This document shows positions 18,053 through 27,212 of a stretch of DNA of 64,000 nucleotides, one piece after another. Below the pieces are notes generated by a model. It was not told the DNA's origin. It worked only from the letters and a program-made list of their open reading frames with translations, and did no database searches. The stretch comes from Planctomycetota bacterium. GTDB taxonomy: Bacteria > Planctomycetota > J058. The stretch lies in the NCBI GenBank assembly GCA_003695705.1, contig RFHU01000012.1:24083-88082 (forward strand), in the 5' to 3' direction. Each line of letters opens with the position of its first letter. The first letter of the stretch is position 1. Made by a program: the position numbers and the translations under genes.

Positions 18053-18613
18053 GTGCAAGAACTGACCCCGAGCGAGCTGCTGGAGCGTTTGGCGACCCTG
18101 AGCCGCGCCGAGCGGCGTGCCGCGGGAGCCGAGCTCGGGCTGAACGCCGCTCAACTCGACGCCCTCTCCTACCTAGAGCGCTGCAACAAGTACAGCGACA
18201 CGCCCGCCGCGCTGGCCGACTTCTTGTGCTCGTCCCGGGGAACCGTCTCGCAGACGCTCCTCGCCCTCGAGAGAAAGGGCTTCCTCACCAAGACTCCCGA
18301 CACAGCCGACCGCCGGTCCGTGCATTGCGCCCTGACTTCCAAGGGCAGGGCTGCGCTGGCCATCGCGGCCGCCCGCGACCCGGTGGCCCGTGGCTTGGAG
18401 CAACTCGAGAAGGCGGAGCAGGCCCGGCTCGCGAGTCTGCTCCTGCCCGTCCTCCGCTCGGCGCAAGAGGCCCACGGGAGGCTTACCTTTGGAGTTTGCC
18501 GGACCTGCGCCCATTTCCGCCGACGCGGTCGGCGCTACCGCTGTGGCCTCACGGGCGAACCCCTGACCGCCGCGGACAGCGAGCGAATCTGCCGCGAGCA
18601 CGAACCCTGTTGA
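18053..18613 (+). CDS. MarR-family regulator with C-terminal cysteine cluster
   Basis: A 186-residue protein. Residues about 30-140 form the MarR winged helix: LNAAQLDALSYLERC, then SSRGTVSQTLLALERKGFL as recognition helix (core GTVSQTLLALE), then the wing TPDTADRRSVHCALTSKG. After the domain comes a cysteine-rich tail with Cys149, Cys152, Cys164, Cys180 and Cys186 (CRTCAHF, RYRCGLTGEPL, ICREHEPC). The spacing suggests Zn or Fe-S binding, so the regulator could sense NO, oxygen or redox state. It is divergent from a protoglobin and probably controls it and itself. The start codon is GTG with no visible Shine-Dalgarno, consistent with a leaderless message. Confidence 0.9.
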   Translation: MQELTPSELLERLATLSRAERRAAGAELGLNAAQLDALSYLERCNKYSDTPAALADFLCSSRGTVSQTLLALERKGFLTKTPDTADRRSVHCALTSKGRAALAIAAARDPVARGLEQLEKAEQARLASLLLPVLRSAQEAHGRLTFGVCRTCAHFRRRGRRYRCGLTGEPLTAADSERICREHEPC

Positions 18614-18655
18614 GGTCGAAGGCGCTCGACACGGACGCGTGGATCGAGCGAAGCG

Positions 18656-21600
18656 TCACTCGGGCGGTGCGCTCGCGGCCTCCTGCGCGCGCCGACGCCA
18701 TGCGTCCGCGGACTTCGGGTCCGCGGCGACGCCTTCGCCCCGCCGGTAGCAGCGCTGCAGCAAGCGCATGGCCCCAACATGGCCCGCACGGGCTGCGCGG
18801 AGGAGGTGCTGCACGGCCCGCTTCGGATCGCGCCTCCCGTTCCTCCCCTCGAGCGCCCACAGCCCGAGGACGTAGTCCGCCAGGCCGACCCCACGCTCCG
18901 CCGCGTATTCGAGCCAGCGCCGCGCCGCGGCCGGGTCGCGGGCAACGCCGTCGCCGCGCTCGCAGAGCCGGGCGAGGTGCACCGCCGCGCTCGTGGCCCC
19001 AGCGGAGATGGCGCGCCGGTACCAGGCTGCGGCCTGCGCCGGGTCGCGGGCAAGGCCCCGACCCTCCTCGCAGCGCCTCCCCAGGGCGGCCATCGCCTTG
19101 GCGTGCCCGCTCTCGGCTGCGCGACGCAGCAGGCGCAAGGCCTCGTCGGGATCGGAGGGGACTCCGTCTCCGTTCGCGAGGAGGATCGAGAGCTGGTACA
19201 TGCCCTCCGGCGAACCTTGGTCCGCGGCGCGGCGGTAGAGCTTCGCAGCTCGGACGGGATCGCGCGATACGCCCAGCCCGTGGCGATGGAGATGCGCCAG
19301 CCGGAGCAGCGCCCTCCTGCTGCTCCGCTTCGCGGCGCGCAGGTACCAGCGCGCCGCTTCCGCCGGGTCGACGGGAACCCCTTGGCCGGTCTCGTAGAAC
19401 TGCCCCATCCGATAGGCCGCGATCGGAAGGTCCGCCTGGGCGGCCAACCGGCACCAGCGCAGTGCTTCGCGCTGGTTCGCAGGAAAACCGCTCTCGCCCC
19501 CGTAGAGGCGCGCCAGGTCGTAGGCAGCTTCCGGGAGTCCCGCCTCCGCGGCCTCGCGAAAGCACCGCTCCGCGGCCTTCAGGTCCCCAGGAACGCCGAG
19601 GCCCTTCTCGTACAGGCGCCCGAGCCGGGCCAGCCCCTTGGGGTTCCCGCCGTCGGCGGCGCGACGGTAGAGGTCGGCGGCGGTCCAGGGTTCCTTCGGA
19701 ACCCCGCGGCCCTGCTCGTAGAGGCGACCGAGCGCGGCCATGCCTTCCGTGGAGCCAAGCTCGACCGCTCGGCGCAGCCAACGCACGGTCTGGGCGTCGT
19801 CCCGCGGAAGGCGGTTCCCTCGCTGATGCTCCGCCGCAAGGAAGAGGACGCGCTCGGGGGAAGCGGCGGCCGCCGCGCGCGCGAACCACCGCTCCGCCTC
19901 CGCCTCGTTGCGCACCACCCCCTCCCCGCGCGCGTAGGCCCAGGCGAGGTAGGCGGAGGCCAGGACTTCCCCTCCCTCGGCGGCGCGTCGCCACCAAGGC
20001 AAGGCCGCCTCGGGGTCCGCCGGGACGCCGTCGCCCTTCATGTAGCGCAGGGCGAGGAGCAAGGACGCCTCCGACTCGCCCCCCGTCGCGGCTCGGCGCA
20101 AGAGCCGCAGGCCCTCCCCAAGGCCCACCGCCGCCTGTTCGTCGTCGCCGGCGAGGCGCCCGAGGTAGAGCGCCGCTTTGGGCTCCCCCTCCGCAGCGGC
20201 CCGCCGCAAGAGACGCAACCCTGCCTCGGGATCGCGATCTCCGGCGAGGCCCTCCCAGAGGATCCGACCGAGGCGAAAGCTCCGTTTGCGAGAAGAGAGT
20301 CCCTCTCCCCGACGGAACCCCTCGGCGGCGCGCTCGTACCAGCGCCGGGCCGCGTCCGCGTCCCGCTCGACGCCCGTACCCGCCGCGCTGCGCACCGCCA
20401 GAACGTAGGCCGCATCGGGCTGGCCGGCTTCGGCAGCCCGGCGGTACCAGGCAAGGGCCTCCTCGTCGCCGCCTCCCCGGCGCTCTTCGAGGATCGCCGC
20501 CAGGCGCACGGCGGCCGCCGCGTGACCGGCCTCCGCGGCTCGACAAAACCAAGCCTCGGCAACGCGCGGGTCCCGCGCCACGACGTCGCCTCCTTGGTAG
20601 CGAAGTCCGAGGGCGTAGGCGGCGGGCGCGTCGCCCGCGTCGGCGGCCACCCGAAGCAACTCCAAACCCCGGGCGGTCTCGCCTGCCGCGAGCGCTCCCT
20701 GGGCCTCTTCGCGGACGGCCGCGGGCGAACGGGGAAGTGGGGAACGCGGATGGGAGGCGACGCGAAGGGCTCGGACCAGTCCAAGCGTCGCCGCAAAGGC
20801 CGCCGCGCCGACGACGACCCGACGCCACCGCACGGCGCGACCGGGCGCGCTCGGACCCGCCTCGGCCAGGGCTCGCGCCAGGGCGGCCATGTCGGGGTAA
20901 CGCGCCGCGGGCTCCTTCTCGAGGCAGCGGAGGACCACGGCCTCGAGGGCCGCGGGCACCTTCGGCGCGAGGCGCGAGGGTGGGACGGGTTGCTGGCGCT
21001 GGGTCGCGAGCAGCACCTCCAGAACCGTGGCTCCGCCCACCGGGGGCCGCCCCGTCAGGGCAGCGTAGAGGGTGGCGCCCAGACCGTAGACGTCGCTGGT
21101 GGGCCGGTGCTGGGCGGGCGACCCCGAGACTTGCTCTGGGCTCAAGAACGCGGGCGTACCGACGAGGCAACCGGTCTGGGTCAAACGCTCGGCAGCGCCG
21201 GGGCCAAGGTCCTTCGCCAGGCCGAAGTCCAAGACCACGGGCGAACCGTCGCTGCGAAGGAAGACGTTGGCGGGCTTGAGGTCCCGATGCACCACCCCGA
21301 CCGCGTGGGCGGCGGAGAGGGCCTCGGCGATCGAGCGGCCCAACGCCCGCACGGCCTCGGGGGACAGGGGACCGGACCGAGCGAGGCGGTCCTCCAGGGT
21401 CTCGCCGACGAGGCGCTCCATGGCAATCCAGGGCACGCCCCGCTCCACCCCAGCGGAGAGAATCCGAACGACGCCCGGATGCCGGAGTCGGGCGAGGACC
21501 TCCGCCTCGCGCTCGAAGCGGGCCTGTTGGGCTGGCGTCGCCTCGCCTCCGGCGAGCAGGACCTTGACGGCGACCTCGCCCCGCTCGGGATGCCGCGCGG

Positions 21601-21679
21601 CGTAGACCTGTCCCATGCCGCCACGGCCGAGGACCTCGGTGACTTCGTAGGGACCGATGCGATGCGGAGTCGCTGCCAC
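18656..21679 (-). CDS. Membrane Ser/Thr kinase with about 18 Sel1 repeats
   Basis: A 1007-residue protein starting at GTG, preceded by GGAGAGG. The kinase domain is intact (about 10-275): GRGGMGQVYAA, Lys39, HRDLKPAN with Asp133, LDFG with Asp151, LSPEQ and DVYGLGATLY. A transmembrane helix lies at about 285-305. Nearly the whole rest of the protein is an uninterrupted Sel1 array of about 18 units following the pattern A..LG.LYE.G.GV..D...A..W...AA..G (for example GMAALGRLYEQGRGVPKEP and GLARLGRLYEKGLGVPGDL). Sel1 arrays are protein-binding solenoids. Here the array should face the periplasm and could read envelope state or assembly partners (inference). It is convergent with the MarR gene, 42 bases apart. 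Confidence 0.9.
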   Translation of the reverse strand: MAATPHRIGPYEVTEVLGRGGMGQVYAARHPERGEVAVKVLLAGGEATPAQQARFEREAEVLARLRHPGVVRILSAGVERGVPWIAMERLVGETLEDRLARSGPLSPEAVRALGRSIAEALSAAHAVGVVHRDLKPANVFLRSDGSPVVLDFGLAKDLGPGAAERLTQTGCLVGTPAFLSPEQVSGSPAQHRPTSDVYGLGATLYAALTGRPPVGGATVLEVLLATQRQQPVPPSRLAPKVPAALEAVVLRCLEKEPAARYPDMAALARALAEAGPSAPGRAVRWRRVVVGAAAFAATLGLVRALRVASHPRSPLPRSPAAVREEAQGALAAGETARGLELLRVAADAGDAPAAYALGLRYQGGDVVARDPRVAEAWFCRAAEAGHAAAAVRLAAILEERRGGGDEEALAWYRRAAEAGQPDAAYVLAVRSAAGTGVERDADAARRWYERAAEGFRRGEGLSSRKRSFRLGRILWEGLAGDRDPEAGLRLLRRAAAEGEPKAALYLGRLAGDDEQAAVGLGEGLRLLRRAATGGESEASLLLALRYMKGDGVPADPEAALPWWRRAAEGGEVLASAYLAWAYARGEGVVRNEAEAERWFARAAAAASPERVLFLAAEHQRGNRLPRDDAQTVRWLRRAVELGSTEGMAALGRLYEQGRGVPKEPWTAADLYRRAADGGNPKGLARLGRLYEKGLGVPGDLKAAERCFREAAEAGLPEAAYDLARLYGGESGFPANQREALRWCRLAAQADLPIAAYRMGQFYETGQGVPVDPAEAARWYLRAAKRSSRRALLRLAHLHRHGLGVSRDPVRAAKLYRRAADQGSPEGMYQLSILLANGDGVPSDPDEALRLLRRAAESGHAKAMAALGRRCEEGRGLARDPAQAAAWYRRAISAGATSAAVHLARLCERGDGVARDPAAARRWLEYAAERGVGLADYVLGLWALEGRNGRRDPKRAVQHLLRAARAGHVGAMRLLQRCYRRGEGVAADPKSADAWRRRAQEAASAPPE

Positions 21680-21829
21680 GACGACCTCTCCAGCCTACCA
21701 CCGAGGCCGGCCGGGGTCGCGGCGCGCTGCTCGCGGAGACGCCGCCCGCGGCGATCGTCTCCGCGCGCCCGCGGGGACCGAGCCCGACCTTCGCCCCGTC
21801 GCCCCGTCGCCCCGGTATGTTCGGTGCTC

Positions 21830-23398
21830 GTGAACTCCGAGCCGCCCGAGCCGTCCGAGCCCCACCGCCCCCGCGTCCGCAAGACGCGCTGCTGCGGCTG
21901 CTTGCTGCTCTTTGCCCTCGTCGCAGCGGCCCTCTGGGTCCTGTGGGCGCTGCGCGACCGCAGCCCCGGCTACCGCGTGCAGCTCGACCTCGGAGGCCCT
22001 GCGGCGCCGGGGGAGGTCCGTGGGCTGCGCGTGGGCTTCGCCCGCGAGGCCATCACCCCCGAGGTCCCTGGCCCCGGCGGACGCCCCGTGTGGCTGGCCG
22101 GCTTCCGCGTGGGCCGAGCCGCCACCGCGGTGCACGACGACCTGTGGGCGGTCGCCTGCGTCATCGATGACGGTCGCGCCCGCGTGGGCATCGTCGCCCT
22201 CGACGCCATCGGCTTCTTCCACGACGACGTCGTCGCCGTGCGCCGCCGCGTGGCCCCGGAACTCCGGCTCGACTACGTGGTCGTGGCCTCCACCCACAAC
22301 CACTCCACCCCCGACCTCCTCGGGCTGTGGGGGGCCTTCCCCGGGCGCAGCGGCGTCGACCCCGCCTACCGGGAGCGGGTCATAGGCACCTGCGTCGAGG
22401 TACTCGCGCGCGCCACGACCGCGCTCGAGCCCGCCGAGTTGAGCCTGCGCCGCATTCCCCTCAGCCCCGCAGGGCTCGTCGAGGACACCCGCGCACCCGA
22501 AGTCTTCGACGCCGACGTGCGCATGCTCCACTTCACCCGCCCCGGCAGCGACGAGACCGTGGGCAGCATCGTGACCTGGGGCGACCATCCCGAGACCGCG
22601 TGGTCGCGAAACACCGAGATCACCGCCGACTTCCCCGGCTACCTGCGCGACGCCCTCGAGCACGGCCTCCCGCCGCGCGAACCTGGGCTCGGCGGCACCC
22701 ACCTGTTCGTGAACGGCGCCGTGGGCGGACTCATGACCACCTCGCCGCGCGTCGCGGTGCGCGATCCCCTTGGCGGCGGAGTGCTGCAGGAACCGTCCCA
22801 CGAAAAGGCGCGCGCCCTGGGCTTCTCCCTGGCCCGCGCGGTGCTCGCCCACGTCCACGGGCCCTGGACGGTTCCGCGCGACGACCGCCCCGCCCTCTCG
22901 ATCCGAGCCCGCACCGTCGCGCTGCGCGTGGACAACTGGCGCTTCCTGCTCGCGCCCGCCCTAGGGACCATCGACCGCGGGCACGTCCGCTGGCGGCACC
23001 TGCGCAGCGAGGTCGCGTTGCTCCGCCTGGGGGAAGCGAGCATCCTCTGCGTGCCGGGGGAGGTCTACCCCGAGATCGTCAACGGAGGCGTCGAGCGGGC
23101 CCCTGGCGCAGACTTCGCTCTGGACCCCGTGGAGATCCCCCCGTGGCGCGATGCCATGCCCGGCAAACTGAAGCTGGTCTTCGGACTCGCCAACGACGAG
23201 GTTGGCTACATCATTCCCAAGAGCGAGTGGGACGCAGAGCCTCCCTTCCTCTACGGCGCCTCGACCTCTCCCTACGGCGAGGTGAACTCCCTCGGCCCGG
23301 ACACGGCGCCCACGCTGCATCGGGCCGTATTGGACCTGCTCGGGCGAAGGCCCCCCGCCGGCGCCGAAGGGGTTTCGCCGCGCCCAAACGGGCACTAG
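21830..23398 (+). CDS. Membrane-anchored neutral/alkaline ceramidase-like protein
   Basis: A 522-residue protein. The N-terminus is polar, then CCGCLLLFALVAAALWVLWAL as a membrane anchor (residues about 19-40). The remainder resembles the N-terminal catalytic domain of neutral ceramidases: VGFAREAITPE at the start of the domain, LDAIGFFHDDV, ASTHNHSTPD with probable Zn-ligand histidines, WGDHPETAW, and VPGEVYPEI. Known ceramidases cleave the amide of ceramide. Many short bacterial homologues like this one lack the C-terminal domain, and their substrates are unknown. GTG at 21830 is chosen. GTG at 21824 is equally possible, and neither has a clear ribosome-binding site. It is divergent from the Sel1 kinase. 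Confidence 0.82.
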   Translation: MNSEPPEPSEPHRPRVRKTRCCGCLLLFALVAAALWVLWALRDRSPGYRVQLDLGGPAAPGEVRGLRVGFAREAITPEVPGPGGRPVWLAGFRVGRAATAVHDDLWAVACVIDDGRARVGIVALDAIGFFHDDVVAVRRRVAPELRLDYVVVASTHNHSTPDLLGLWGAFPGRSGVDPAYRERVIGTCVEVLARATTALEPAELSLRRIPLSPAGLVEDTRAPEVFDADVRMLHFTRPGSDETVGSIVTWGDHPETAWSRNTEITADFPGYLRDALEHGLPPREPGLGGTHLFVNGAVGGLMTTSPRVAVRDPLGGGVLQEPSHEKARALGFSLARAVLAHVHGPWTVPRDDRPALSIRARTVALRVDNWRFLLAPALGTIDRGHVRWRHLRSEVALLRLGEASILCVPGEVYPEIVNGGVERAPGADFALDPVEIPPWRDAMPGKLKLVFGLANDEVGYIIPKSEWDAEPPFLYGASTSPYGEVNSLGPDTAPTLHRAVLDLLGRRPPAGAEGVSPRPNGH

Positions 23399-23422
23399 GC
23401 TGGAGGCTCCTCAGGAGACGGC

Positions 23423-24562
23423 ATGGCCTGGTTGCAATTCCTCAGCGGAGAGCGAGCCGACGACTTCGTCGAGCTCAACCCCACGGCCACCCTCATCATC
23501 GGGAGCGCCCCCGACGCGCACATCCAGCTCCGCGACCCCGAGATCGCCCCGCAGCACTGCCAGGTGTATCCCGCCCAGGGCGCCTACTGGCTGCGGGACC
23601 TAGGCCAGGGAATGACGGTCCACGGCCTGCACCGCTTGGTCCAAGAAACCGAGGGCCTACGCGACCACGACGTGTTCATCCTCGGGCGGACCTTCGTGCG
23701 CTTCTGCGCGCAGCCTCCGCGCGGCGCGAGCGGGGGAAGCGGCGCGGGAGCCGATCCTGCCGCCCTCGAAGCCGCGCAGCGCGAGCTGGCGGCACTGCGA
23801 GCCGAGGTGGATCGCCTGCGCGCCTGGGGAAGCAAGGGCGAGGAGCTGACCGAGTCGCTGAGCGAGAAACTCCGCGAGGCGAAGGAACGCCTGGAGAAGG
23901 CGCGCCGCCAACTCAACGAGCGCGACGAAGAAATCGAGCGGCTGCGCGCCGAGCGCGGCGCCGCAGACAAAGAGAGCGCGCGCCTCGAAGAACGCCTGTC
24001 CGAAGCGGTGGGCGAACTTCGGGAGCTGCGAGGGAAGAGCGCGGAGCTCGAGGCGGCCCTCGAAGAAAAGGAGCGCGCGCTCGAGGCCAGCCGCAAGGAG
24101 CGGGAGACCGCACGGGTCGACGCGAAGCGCCTGGCCGTGGAGCTCGACTTGCTGGAGCGGCGCTCCGCGGAGGCCGTGGAGGAAACGCGCGTCGGGGCGG
24201 AGGAGCGGCTGGCCGAAGAACGGCGCCGGGCCGAACTCCTGGCCGAGCGGTTGGCCGCCGCCGAGGAGGCCCTGACGCGCTTGGGGGTCGCGCCGACCGC
24301 CCCGGTCGCCTCGACGCCCCTTGCGTCCAAAGGGTGGCGGGCGCTCTTGGAGGAGTTCCCCCTCGACCCTCCCCTGCGCGCGGCGCTCGAAGAGGCGATC
24401 TCGGCGGCGGTCGAAGCGGAAGCGCTCCGGCGGTACGCCGGACCGGACCTGCGCTGGGACGACCCGGCAAGCGCCGAGCAAGTGCAGCGCGCGCGGGCGC
24501 TCCGCCAACGCGGCGAGCGCGTCGCCCTGGCGCTGGCCCTCGAGCAGGAGCCGGACGCATGA
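23423..24562 (+). CDS. FHA-like domain protein with long coiled coil
   Basis: A 379-residue protein with ATG at 23423 preceded by GGAGA. Residues about 15-95 have the FHA pattern (TLIIGSAPDAHIQL, HCQVYP, LGRTFVRF). The residues usually needed for pThr contact are altered: Gly-Arg is Gly-Ser, the Ser before the xxHC segment is Ala, and the NG turn is HG. It may therefore not bind phosphothreonine. Residues about 115-285 are a charged coiled coil (ERLEKARRQLNERDEEIERL). A short helical domain ends the protein. It comes 24 bases after the ceramidase-like gene and may be co-transcribed with it and the following coiled-coil gene. Confidence 0.82.
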   Translation: MAWLQFLSGERADDFVELNPTATLIIGSAPDAHIQLRDPEIAPQHCQVYPAQGAYWLRDLGQGMTVHGLHRLVQETEGLRDHDVFILGRTFVRFCAQPPRGASGGSGAGADPAALEAAQRELAALRAEVDRLRAWGSKGEELTESLSEKLREAKERLEKARRQLNERDEEIERLRAERGAADKESARLEERLSEAVGELRELRGKSAELEAALEEKERALEASRKERETARVDAKRLAVELDLLERRSAEAVEETRVGAEERLAEERRRAELLAERLAAAEEALTRLGVAPTAPVASTPLASKGWRALLEEFPLDPPLRAALEEAISAAVEAEALRRYAGPDLRWDDPASAEQVQRARALRQRGERVALALALEQEPDA

Positions 24563-24752
24563 GGTGCGGCGCCGCGTCGGTCCCGGGGAAGGGCGCCGAG
24601 GACTTGCGGAACGACGCTGGGCGCTGGGCCGAGGGAATCTCCTTGCGTCCCCGCACGGGCTCCGACGCGACCGCGGGGGAAAGCGCCCCACGCCACGGCG
24701 AGACTTCTCGGACGGACTGCTATGGTGGCGCCGCACTCCGTGGAGGCTGGGG

Positions 24753-26420
24753 ATGGGCCTGAAGAAGCAACCAACCGGCGAACCGTCGCGCGCGGGCGAC
24801 GAAGACACCGCCAGCGACCGCTCGGCTCAGGACGCCGGCGCCGAGGCTCCTTCGCCGAGCGCCGACAACGAAGGTCCGGACGGTGGCAGCAGCCCGCGCG
24901 CGGTGGACGCCCTCCCGGTTGCCGTCGCGGCGACCGCGCAGGACGGCGCAGACGACCCCGCACGGGACGACGCAGGCGACCCCGCACGGGACGGCGCAGG
25001 CGACCCCGTGGCCGCGGCCGCGGCGAAGGCCGAATCCGCCGCCGCGCGCTGGCGAGAGCGCAGCGAGGAGACGGTCGCACGGATCCGGGCGGCGCAGGAA
25101 GCCAAGCGCGCGGAGGACGAGGCCTCCCGGCGCGGCGACGAGGCCTTCCGGGCGGCGCTCGATGCGGCCCGGCGAACGCTCGCGCAGGCGCTGCAGGAGG
25201 AGAACGCGGCGCGGCTCCGCTTGGCCTTGGCGCGAAACGCCGCCGTCGCCGCGCGGGCACGCGCCGAGCAGGCGCGGGTCGACGCTCGCGAGGCCGAGCA
25301 AGCGGCCGAACAGCTGCGGCAGGTGGCCGAAAAGGCCCGGGCCCGCGCCGACGCGAAGGCGGGCGACGAGGGCAACGCCACCACGAGCGTCAAGGACGCG
25401 GAACTGCGCGTGGAGGAGCTCACGGGCGCCCTCGCCGACGCGGAGGCCAACGTGCGCGCCGCCGAGGAGGCCGAGAAGGCGGCCCTCGAGGCGGCGCGCG
25501 CAGCCTCCCAGGACGCTGCGCAGCGTTCCAAGGCGCTCAGCGAAGCCCGCGCGCGCGTCTCCCAGAACGCGTCCGCCTTGCAGGCGGCCGAGGAAGAGGT
25601 CTTTGCCGCCGAGCAGGAGGTCGCCCGTTGCGAGCAAGCGGTGGCGGCGGCCGAGGCCGAGCTCGAGTCGAAGGCCCAGGCGACCCGGGAGGCCTCCGCG
25701 GCCGCCGAGGCAGCCAGCGAAGAAGCCCTGGAGCGTTCCCAGGCCGTCTCGCGCGCCAAGACCCTCGAGGAGCGCAAGGCGGCCGCGGAGCTGGCCGCGA
25801 AGAGTTCGGCCGCGGTGTTCGAGAAGGCCCAGGCGGAACAGGCTGCGCGCGAGGAGGAGGAGCGGGCCAAGGACGCGCTGGAGCGCGCGCGCGAGGCCAT
25901 GGCCGGTCCCCAGCGGCAACTCGTCCTGGCCAAGGAGAAGCGGACCGCGGTCCTCAAGGAGAAGGGGGAGGCGGAGAAGCGTGCCTCCGACCTCGAGGCC
26001 GAGCGAGAGGCGCTCCTCGGCGAGGCCGAGGCCAAGAACGCCGAGGCGGCGGAAGCGACCGAGCGCCGGCACCGGGCCGAGGTCGAGGCAGGGGATCTGC
26101 GCCGTTCGCTGGCGGAAGCCCGGAGCGCGCTCAACGCCGCCCGCGAGCGAGAGGCGTCGGGCCAGGCGGCGGCGAGCGACGCCGCCGAAGCCGCGCGCGC
26201 GGCCGAACGCGACGCGGAGCGGGCGGCCGAGATGGCAAAGGTCGCGGGCGAGGTCGCCGACGCGGCGGAGGCCGCGGCGGACGAGGCAGAGGCCGCGCTG
26301 CAAGAAGCCGAGGAAGAGGCGGAACGCTGCGCAGAGGAGACCCGAACCCGCGAGGCGCTCTGCCAAGAGCGCCTCGACGCGGAGGCCCGCTGGCGCCTGC
26401 GGCCTCGACCCACCCCCTGA
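24753..26420 (+). CDS. Alanine/glutamate-rich long coiled-coil protein
   Basis: A 555-residue protein. ATG at 24753 is used because GGAGG precedes it at a good distance. The longer open frame upstream lies on top of the previous gene. The first 85 residues are disordered and acidic and carry an 8-residue repeat. From about residue 85 to the end it is almost entirely predicted coiled coil with Ala, Glu, Arg and Lys (for example AAEEAEKAALEAARAASQ). Only a few Cys and Trp residues are present. There is no signal peptide or membrane helix, so it is presumably a cytoplasmic scaffold or filament-forming protein. Low complexity makes homology unreliable. It follows the FHA/coiled-coil gene in the same direction, so a shared structure is possible (inference). 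Confidence 0.75.
   Translation: MGLKKQPTGEPSRAGDEDTASDRSAQDAGAEAPSPSADNEGPDGGSSPRAVDALPVAVAATAQDGADDPARDDAGDPARDGAGDPVAAAAAKAESAAARWRERSEETVARIRAAQEAKRAEDEASRRGDEAFRAALDAARRTLAQALQEENAARLRLALARNAAVAARARAEQARVDAREAEQAAEQLRQVAEKARARADAKAGDEGNATTSVKDAELRVEELTGALADAEANVRAAEEAEKAALEAARAASQDAAQRSKALSEARARVSQNASALQAAEEEVFAAEQEVARCEQAVAAAEAELESKAQATREASAAAEAASEEALERSQAVSRAKTLEERKAAAELAAKSSAAVFEKAQAEQAAREEEERAKDALERAREAMAGPQRQLVLAKEKRTAVLKEKGEAEKRASDLEAEREALLGEAEAKNAEAAEATERRHRAEVEAGDLRRSLAEARSALNAAREREASGQAAASDAAEAARAAERDAERAAEMAKVAGEVADAAEAAADEAEAALQEAEEEAERCAEETRTREALCQERLDAEARWRLRPRPTP
24945..25007 (+). repeat. In-frame 24-bp tandem repeat
   Basis: About 2.6 copies of a 24-base unit (24945-24968, 24969-24992, then a partial copy) encode repeats of the type GA-D/G-DPARD near residues 65-85 of the coiled-coil protein. 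Copies differ at two or three positions. Copy number may vary between strains. Confidence 0.8.
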
Positions 26421-26850
26421 AGGAAGCGGAGCCACGCTGCTCCTCGCTTCGGGAGCCCTCGCGCGCCGTCGAGCCGAACTCCCCACCGTTGGCTCGGAGG
26501 CTCCGTAGGGTCGGCGAGGAGTGGGCGAACGAAGCAGCTTGGGGAGCCCTCCGGGAAGCGCCGGGCGCGCGGACGGTCCACCGTACGTGGCCGCGCGCGG
26601 GCCGAGGCGACCCCCGATCACCGCTGCCGCAGGGCTCTCGTGCTCGGGGACCGTGCCCGGTATCGGCGGCGCGGAGGGAGCCCGCGAGGCCGGGATGGAA
26701 CGCCCGCTCGCGCCCCGCCGGACGAACGTGGAGAGGTCCCGGCGGTGGGCTGAGGCGCGGCGCGGGAGGTCCAGAGGCCTTCGGGTTGGGAGCGACGACG
26801 GGCGCCGTCAGGAATCCCTTCGGCGGGCTGCTGCCTTCCGGTGGACGCGG
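26421..26850. other. Intergenic region, no gene seen
   Basis: 430 bases between the coiled-coil gene and the 37-residue gene. Open frames exist on both strands because of the high GC content, but none has a plausible start or recognisable protein. No hairpin with a T-tract was found. Confidence 0.5.
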
Positions 26851-26964
26851 TCAGTCGCCCTGGCCGTGGGCTTCGTACCAGTCGTCGGCGAAGCGCGCGG
26901 CAATCTCGCTGGGGGTGGGCTCGGGGCGATCGAGGCGGCGAATGCTGTGAGCGGAGTCTTGCAT
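26851..26964 (-). CDS. 37-residue small protein
   Basis: A short gene with ATG at 26964 and TGA at 26853-26851. An excellent Shine-Dalgarno (GGAAGGAGAAGG) sits at a good distance upstream. The peptide is MQDSAHSIRRLDRP at the N-terminus and ends ADDWYEAHGQGD. It is amphipathic, with a likely helix PSEIAARFADDWYEA. It has no signal peptide. The 100 bases upstream are relatively AT-rich for this genome, as expected for a promoter region, although I could not pick a convincing -10/-35 pair. Family unknown. The strong ribosome-binding site and sensible amino-acid composition argue for a real gene. Confidence 0.62.
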   Translation of the reverse strand: MQDSAHSIRRLDRPEPTPSEIAARFADDWYEAHGQGD

Positions 26965-27212
26965 GGACCTTCTCCTTCCGACGAGCGCGCGTCTAGCAAG
27001 CGTCTTGCCGTGCGAAAGGGACCTCTAATTCCCGAAGGCGCAGGGACCTTGGAAAGCGTCAACCAACGCTGAGATGGTGAATTTTCGTCTCGGGACAAAG
27101 AGTTGGAGGACGGCGAGCCCAAGGCCGCGAGGGGAGGAACCGGCACGCGCCTCCTCGGGGCTCGCTGCGCGGCCCATGGAGTCCTGCGGTGGGCAGCGCC
27201 GGTCGGCGTCGC

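Noticed and set aside
18779-21829. Long N-terminal extension of the ceramidase-like frame on the plus strand
   Set aside because: It lies antisense to the Sel1-kinase and lacks protein-like character. The membrane anchor at 21830 onward marks the real start.
24321-24752. Upstream extension of the coiled-coil gene
   Set aside because: It overlaps the FHA/coiled-coil gene in another frame. The ATG at 24753 has the ribosome-binding site.
26521-27072. 183-codon plus-strand frame in the intergenic stretch
   Set aside because: No ribosome-binding site or domain, antisense to the convincing 37-residue gene, and composition typical of GC-rich shadows.
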